Of a stretch of DNA of 64,000 nt, positions 60,901-64,000 are shown piece after piece. The notes under the pieces are model-generated. The model saw only the letters and a program-made list of their open reading frames with translations, made no database searches and was not told where the DNA came from. Each line of letters begins with the position of its first letter. Positions within the stretch are counted from its first letter, which is position 1. Both the position numbers and the translations under genes were made by a program. This DNA comes from Chryseobacterium balustinum (GTDB lineage: Bacteria; Bacteroidota; Bacteroidia; Flavobacteriales; Weeksellaceae), in the NCBI RefSeq assembly GCF_900168205.1, contig NZ_FUZE01000002.1, positions 310,001-374,000 of the forward strand. The letters are read 5' to 3'.

Positions 60901-62775
60901 ATCAACCAAAAGTTCAAGTTGCCCAGATAAATTATTGATTTCTTCCTCAATGGTTTTGGCGTCGATTGCTTTCTGTAAATTGATGATGTTTTCAGAAATT
61001 TGCTGTGCTCTGTTTTGATAAGGCAATAAAGAATCTTCCTGAAGCAGGAAATTCACACAGGCATTTGAAAGTTCTTCTGAACGCTCTGAAAGTGATTTTT
61101 CCAAAGAATCAAGAATAGCAGCATCCACATATTTCAGATCTCGGGCTCCGATAATTTCACCACGCAAAGCTCTGATCTGCGAAAGCATATCAATATATTC
61201 TGTCAGCTGAGAATAATTAATTCTTTTGGTATCGTCTAAAATTTTCTCGCAGGCTAGTTTGATTTTTTCAACCGCTTCGGAGGTGTTTTTTTTCTGCTCG
61301 ACAACTTTTTCATATTCATTGATTGCCGAATGAGCAATATTCCTGATTTCTTTTAAAGGCTGATCGAGATTTTCAACCTCATCATCACTAAGGAAATAAT
61401 AAGCATCCAAAATAGTAGTGGAAAGCTTGACAATATCGTCGTACAATCCGCTGTAAGAATCTTTTTTATTCAAAAGCGTGATCAATTCCTGACTTTCTGC
61501 CATGACTCTTACAATATCTTTATTCCCGATTTTGTAAAGAAGCGTATCTGATTTTTCGGTATTCGGTAATAATTCTTTTGAATATGGAGTCTGCCAAATC
61601 TGAGCTAAATGATGTTTTGTGGTTTCGAGAGTTTCTCTTAGATAAATTAATCTTCCATCATTTAAAATAGAAAAACCACTGCAACGAATCGGTGTCTCGA
61701 TAGTTTGCGTAATGATATTGTATGAAATCAGCTGATAATTATTGGTTTTATCATCATAAAAAACATACATAAAGTTTTCACCATTCGGTTCCGAAATCGT
61801 TTTCAGATAATGAAGCCTATTCTGATCCTGAGAAATCACCTTTAAACCTCCCGTCTGCAAAGCATAACCGTTCGAGAAAAGAACGCCCTGATTTTCCGGA
61901 AGCAAAACTGCCGAATATTTCAAAGTATCAACTCTTGAAACTATTTTTTCTTTATGATTATAAATAAAATAACGCTCAGATTCCTGATAAGGTTTAATTT
62001 TAAATAAAACCAGATTATCAAGATCACAAAAATGAATTTCAGCATCGTCGAGGTTCTGATCTTTATGAATAACATCTTCAGAATAAATTCCTTTTCCGCT
62101 ATCGGTATTGTCTTCAATTTTTATCGTGATGTCACCGCCAATCGACTCTACAAAAACTTTATCAGCCAAAGAAACGTGCGGAAATTTTCCACTTCGCTGC
62201 ATATCTCTCGTTGCTTTCGTCCATGCGAAACCATGTTGTGGCGGATAAGTCACCTCCGAAGCACTTCGAGAATCAATATAAACCAACTTATCTTCCTTAA
62301 TTAGCCATTTAAAAGCTTTGATATCGGAAGTACTTTCAGATAACTGAAAAACCATATACAGATAGTTTTCGGTAAAATGAAAGCGTGCAAAAAAAGTATT
62401 TCTGTAATATTTATAGAGATTTTTAAACTCGTCAATAAAAATTTCATCTCCAATTAAAGAAGAGTCCTGCGGTTCAAAACGATCGTTATTAATTTTATAT
62501 ATTGAAAAAACATCAGTGATATTGATCTCCGTCTGTAAACCCAAATGCGCATTAGAACCAAAGACTAAAATATCTTTCAGTGAGAAAATATCTTTGGCCA
62601 CGCAGTTGTGCTCCGTAGAAATTCTTTCGTTGGCAATGAGCGAAAAATCTACTCCACCGAAAATCTCCTTACGGTTTTCGTTCAGCTTCTTAAGCCTTTG
62701 AACGAGGTCGTTTTTCTGCTCATTCAAACGGTTCTGAATTATTTCGTATGTCCCTGAATTTAATTGTTCTGACAT
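57964..62775 (-). CDS. Giant AAA+ 'DNA repair ATPase' (DUF3686-type) with coiled coils
   Basis: 1603 residues. About the first 440 form a beta-rich domain (FGSNAHLGLQTEINITDVFSIYKI... and repeated YFIYNHKEK, LISYNIITQ-type strands). Residues about 450-880 are mostly coiled coil (VEQKKNTSEAVEKIKLACEK..., IEEEINNLSGQLELLVDIVNNL...). A helical region then leads to an AAA+ domain: Walker A LLLVSPPGYGKTTLMEYMADR (Lys about 1249), Walker B VMLYLDDIQH, sensor 1 MAGNPYT, and RSDTYNLG. I know this as a DUF3686-type protein seen near TerD/TelA genes in Bacteroidota. A direct role in DNA repair is not proven. It follows the flotillin gene, 337 bases away. Confidence 0.82.
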   Translation of the reverse strand: MSEQLNSGTYEIIQNRLNEQKNDLVQRLKKLNENRKEIFGGVDFSLIANERISTEHNCVAKDIFSLKDILVFGSNAHLGLQTEINITDVFSIYKINNDRFEPQDSSLIGDEIFIDEFKNLYKYYRNTFFARFHFTENYLYMVFQLSESTSDIKAFKWLIKEDKLVYIDSRSASEVTYPPQHGFAWTKATRDMQRSGKFPHVSLADKVFVESIGGDITIKIEDNTDSGKGIYSEDVIHKDQNLDDAEIHFCDLDNLVLFKIKPYQESERYFIYNHKEKIVSRVDTLKYSAVLLPENQGVLFSNGYALQTGGLKVISQDQNRLHYLKTISEPNGENFMYVFYDDKTNNYQLISYNIITQTIETPIRCSGFSILNDGRLIYLRETLETTKHHLAQIWQTPYSKELLPNTEKSDTLLYKIGNKDIVRVMAESQELITLLNKKDSYSGLYDDIVKLSTTILDAYYFLSDDEVENLDQPLKEIRNIAHSAINEYEKVVEQKKNTSEAVEKIKLACEKILDDTKRINYSQLTEYIDMLSQIRALRGEIIGARDLKYVDAAILDSLEKSLSERSEELSNACVNFLLQEDSLLPYQNRAQQISENIINLQKAIDAKTIEEEINNLSGQLELLVDIVNNLKIEDTSQSTQIIENISVIFARLNQERLELSKRKREISGKELSADFQAQMTLFDQSVINFLELSQTPEKCDEYLTKLSIQLEEMETKFVDFDEFIEKIGEKREEVYSHFQNKRVQLTESRNKRTQSLYDSAQRILKSVQTKGESFDSENEINGYFATDLMVEKIRDISRQLMDFEDSAKAEEIQTLLKTSQQEAVRKLKDKKEIYADGDNVIALGDYKFAVNRQKLDLTLVLRNAQYYYHLTGTGFYEPLNFETILDYKEVWNQEYISENSNVKRFEYLAWNVFLNNKNINTEEQNRIAIQQFMTEHFGEGLVKGIHDEDALTIVSKLQQMHNELGLMQFTPKERALAQLFWYFLNEEKKEYYQKQFEAAALVSKSFTTDKGFQYLNDELSSEIKSFALANHLFAEVNCLNAAFYLRKENKSAFLVSEKAGLLYESFLKDLKEKGKDLEFIDQLDALKKYPAACFSIAESALNAFLFNSELNFEDDIKKETAVFFVTQHFDTKNILHIAYEAILKGLKSLEKDLDYSLNYYEFTARLTHFNGVVVPKYKQFQELKAKWVNDKKKALKIDTFKSQVLSSFVRNRLINDVYFPLIGANLAKQLGTVGNDKRTDRMGMLLLVSPPGYGKTTLMEYMADRMGLVFIKINGPSIGHDIVSTDPSEAKNAGAKQELEKLNLALEMGDNVMLYLDDIQHCNPEFLQKFISLADGQRKIEGIYNGESKTYDLRSKRFCLVMAGNPYTESGEKFKIPDMLANRSDTYNLGEISGNKTELFDLSLIENSLMSNDYLTRLTQFGMENLYHLYDSVQSNSPNVDLAGNFSSNEISDFRKVLENILKVRNIVLKVNKQYIASAAMSDDYRNEPSFKLQGSYRNMNKLITQIQPILKEEEVLQIVLNHYQNESQTLTTGAEANMLKLKELMNILSEDENSRWQEIKKTFVKNKSIKGLGENDRMMQVIALLAQFSEGLDGIKDVLNKN

Positions 62776-62779
62776 ATTT

Positions 62780-62814
62780 TAGATATTAGATGTTAGATGC
62801 TAGATTTTAGACTA
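62780..62814. repeat. Degenerate TAGATnn heptamers upstream of the ATPase gene
   Basis: TAGATAT, TAGATGT, TAGATGC, TAGATTT, TAGACTA: five heptamers in a row, ending (on the gene's side) 4 bases from the ATPase start codon. Confidence 0.65.
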
Positions 62815-62842
62815 GCATCGTAATGTTAAAAACATTTATTTT

Positions 62843-62970
62843 TTTAATCATTAAGAATTATTAAGTAATTAAGAGTCATTAAGTTTAGCTTCGCTTTAAG
62901 GTTCACGCTTATAAAAATCTAGTGATTTTCTTAACTGAACTTAACACCTTAATAATTCTTAATGATTAAA
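62843..62970. repeat. 128-base element with perfect 23-bp inverted ends
   Basis: 62843-62865 and 62948-62970 are exact inverted repeats over 23 bases (outer parts TTTAATCATTAAG and CTTAATGATTAAA). The inside has a weaker second pairing and a hairpin AAAATC-TAGT-GATTTT (62914-62929). No ORF. It occupies most of the gap between the flotillin and ATPase genes. Confidence 0.7.
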
Positions 62971-62990
62971 TTTTTAAAATTCATATTGGA

Positions 62991-63035
62991 AAAAACTCTC
63001 AAAACATCATTGAAAATCACACAATGAGAGTTTTT
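62991..63035 (-). terminator. Possible terminator downstream of the flotillin gene
   Basis: AAAAACTCTCA and TGAGAGTTTTT pair over 11 bp around a 23-base loop that has its own weak pairing; on the minus strand it lies after the flotillin stop and the 46-base repeat. Confidence 0.55.
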
Positions 63036-63049
63036 AATTAATTTTATAG

Positions 63050-63095
63050 ATAGGATTTTATCCTATCCTTTGTTAAATCGTCCCTTTGGGACTCT
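63050..63095. repeat. 46-base repeat element, copy B
   Basis: Starts ATAGGATTTTATCCTA, continues TCCTTTGTTAAATCGTC and ends CCTTTGGGACTCT. Two hairpins: TAGGAT-TTT-ATCCTA and GTCCC-TTT-GGGAC. It lies 17 bases from the flotillin stop, in the same orientation to the gene as copy A. Confidence 0.75.
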
Positions 63096-63112
63096 ATCAG
63101 AAATTCATTTAG

Positions 63113-64000
63113 TTATCTGATTGGTTTTTGGTCGATGCCAAGATTTTTAGCCATATCCATTGCTCTTTCTAGAAGACCTCTTTCCTGCTGATTGGCGATA
63201 CCGTTGAGTTTAAAAATCAGACTTGCAATACTCATATTTTTGATATCTTCTGAGGATACATTGTATTTTTCAACCATTCCCATTACTTTGCCAATGATGT
63301 TTTCACCATCACCCAGTAAATTTTCTTTTACCAAAGTAGCGTTTTCACTATGGCTAATGAATTTATCTAAACCTTTTCCTGCAGAAACCTGACGAATCAC
63401 ATTATCAAAGAACGTATTATCTCCACCCACGATGTCAATTTTTGCAGACTTGAATGCTTCCGCAAGAACGCCAGCCTGAGCTTGAGCAATATCTTTCTGA
63501 ATTGAGATTTGCGCCAACTCCACTTCTTTTTCTTTTGCTAAAGTCAATCGGAATTCTTCATGCTCTTTTCCTGCATCGTTTAATTTTTTCATTGCTTCGG
63601 CTTTTTCGGTAATTCCGGCTGCTTCTGCAAATGCTTTTTCTTTAATAACTTCAGCCTGTGCAATACCTTCTTTTCTCTCTGCTTCCGCTTTTTTCTCAAT
63701 AACAATCGATTCTACGATTCCCTGTCTTTCGGCTGCATCAGCTTTTGCATGAAGAACCTGAGCTTCAGATAAACCAACTGTTGCTTCTTCCTTCGCTTTT
63801 GCATCAGCAATAATTTTACGAGCTTCTGCTTCTTTTTCTGCTCCGTCACGTTTTGCCTGAGCTTCGATGACGTATTTTTGAGCATCTTTTTCTGCAGATA
63901 ACCTTCTTGATTCTGCTGCTCTGGTTTCCTGGATTAATTTCTTTTCAGCTTCCTGAGTCGCCAAAGTGATTTCCACCTGTTTCGTTCTGTCTGCTGTTTT
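63113..64000 (-). CDS. Flotillin family protein, C-terminal part
   Basis: Continues past the right edge; the visible 295 or so residues read TADRTKQVEITLATQEAEKKLIQE... The region is a long Ala-, Glu- and Lys-rich helix with repeated EA(K/Q)-type blocks (DAQKYVIEAQAKRDGAEKEAEARKIIADAKAKEEATVGLSEAQVLHAKADAAERQG... in part), the coiled coil of flotillins and SPFH proteins, ending in GLDKFISHSENATLVKENLLGDGENIIGK... The SPFH domain and membrane anchor would be off the edge. Flotillins organise membrane microdomains. It lies upstream of the giant ATPase on the same strand and probably works with it. Confidence 0.9.
   Translation of the reverse strand, partial: KTADRTKQVEITLATQEAEKKLIQETRAAESRRLSAEKDAQKYVIEAQAKRDGAEKEAEARKIIADAKAKEEATVGLSEAQVLHAKADAAERQGIVESIVIEKKAEAERKEGIAQAEVIKEKAFAEAAGITEKAEAMKKLNDAGKEHEEFRLTLAKEKEVELAQISIQKDIAQAQAGVLAEAFKSAKIDIVGGDNTFFDNVIRQVSAGKGLDKFISHSENATLVKENLLGDGENIIGKVMGMVEKYNVSSEDIKNMSIASLIFKLNGIANQQERGLLERAMDMAKNLGIDQKPIR

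Overview
The window looks like chromosome of a low-GC member of the Flavobacteriales, most likely Chryseobacterium or a close Weeksellaceae relative. Evidence for this: type IX secretion (T9SS) cargo with gliding-type C-terminal domains and a PorZ homologue; promoters of the Bacteroidota form TAnnTTTG, sometimes with an upstream TTG/TTTG about 19 bases away; almost no Shine-Dalgarno sequences; membrane malate:quinone oxidoreductase; and the gene orders glycogen synthase/panC and porZ-recO. I see no rRNA, CRISPR array, prophage or complete insertion sequence.

Layout. 1-8.1 kb is housekeeping: a truncated GlgA-like synthase divergent from panC, a tRNA Lys-Leu-Lys cluster, aroK, an S4-domain protein, an FKBP-like lipoprotein, a GltB-like FMN protein, mtaB, and DinB-like and NTF2-like proteins. 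8.1-13.9 kb has a large T9SS type B protein, an orphan nuclease-like protein, a GlgP-like phosphorylase and two small stress-type proteins. 13.9-23 kb is a peptide-use region: a secreted dipeptidyl peptidase and three POT peptide transporters, interleaved with a ParE-type toxin-antitoxin pair and a DUF1016 nuclease gene, then a secreted thioredoxin. 23-38 kb holds recG, dapA, a split 5'-nucleotidase, porZ-recO, a short-chain dehydrogenase, two acetyltransferases, mqo, gpsA and an M23 peptidase. 38.3-44.5 kb has an Rrf2 regulator with an oxidoreductase (and two matching candidate operators), a beta-lactamase-fold hydrolase, a membrane-anchored XRE regulator, an FKBP and a catalase-fold protein.

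44.6-50.8 kb is a tellurite-resistance-type (Ter) stress cluster on the minus strand: TerC, TerD, an unknown protein, TelA, a second TerD, a phosphoribosyltransferase-like protein and a HAD phosphatase. An apparently related pair, a 1603-residue AAA+ 'DNA repair ATPase' and a flotillin, lies at 58-64 kb. Between them are a tiny promoter-ORF-terminator unit, an EF-G paralogue, a LamG T9SS protein, a SulP transporter and a pair of HTH proteins.

The intergenic DNA is rich in structure. Degenerate 7-base tandem repeats recur, several starting within 1-4 bases of a stop codon. Two copies of a 46-base element (38.3 and 63.1 kb) share a hairpin with a compensatory base-pair change and both lie next to the 3' end of a minus-strand gene. 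Several long imperfect palindromes look like small non-autonomous elements. The most testable items are the Rrf2 operator pair, the 46-base repeat family, the 7-mer arrays, the 28-residue ORF unit at 51.0 kb, and the Ter/ATPase/flotillin region.
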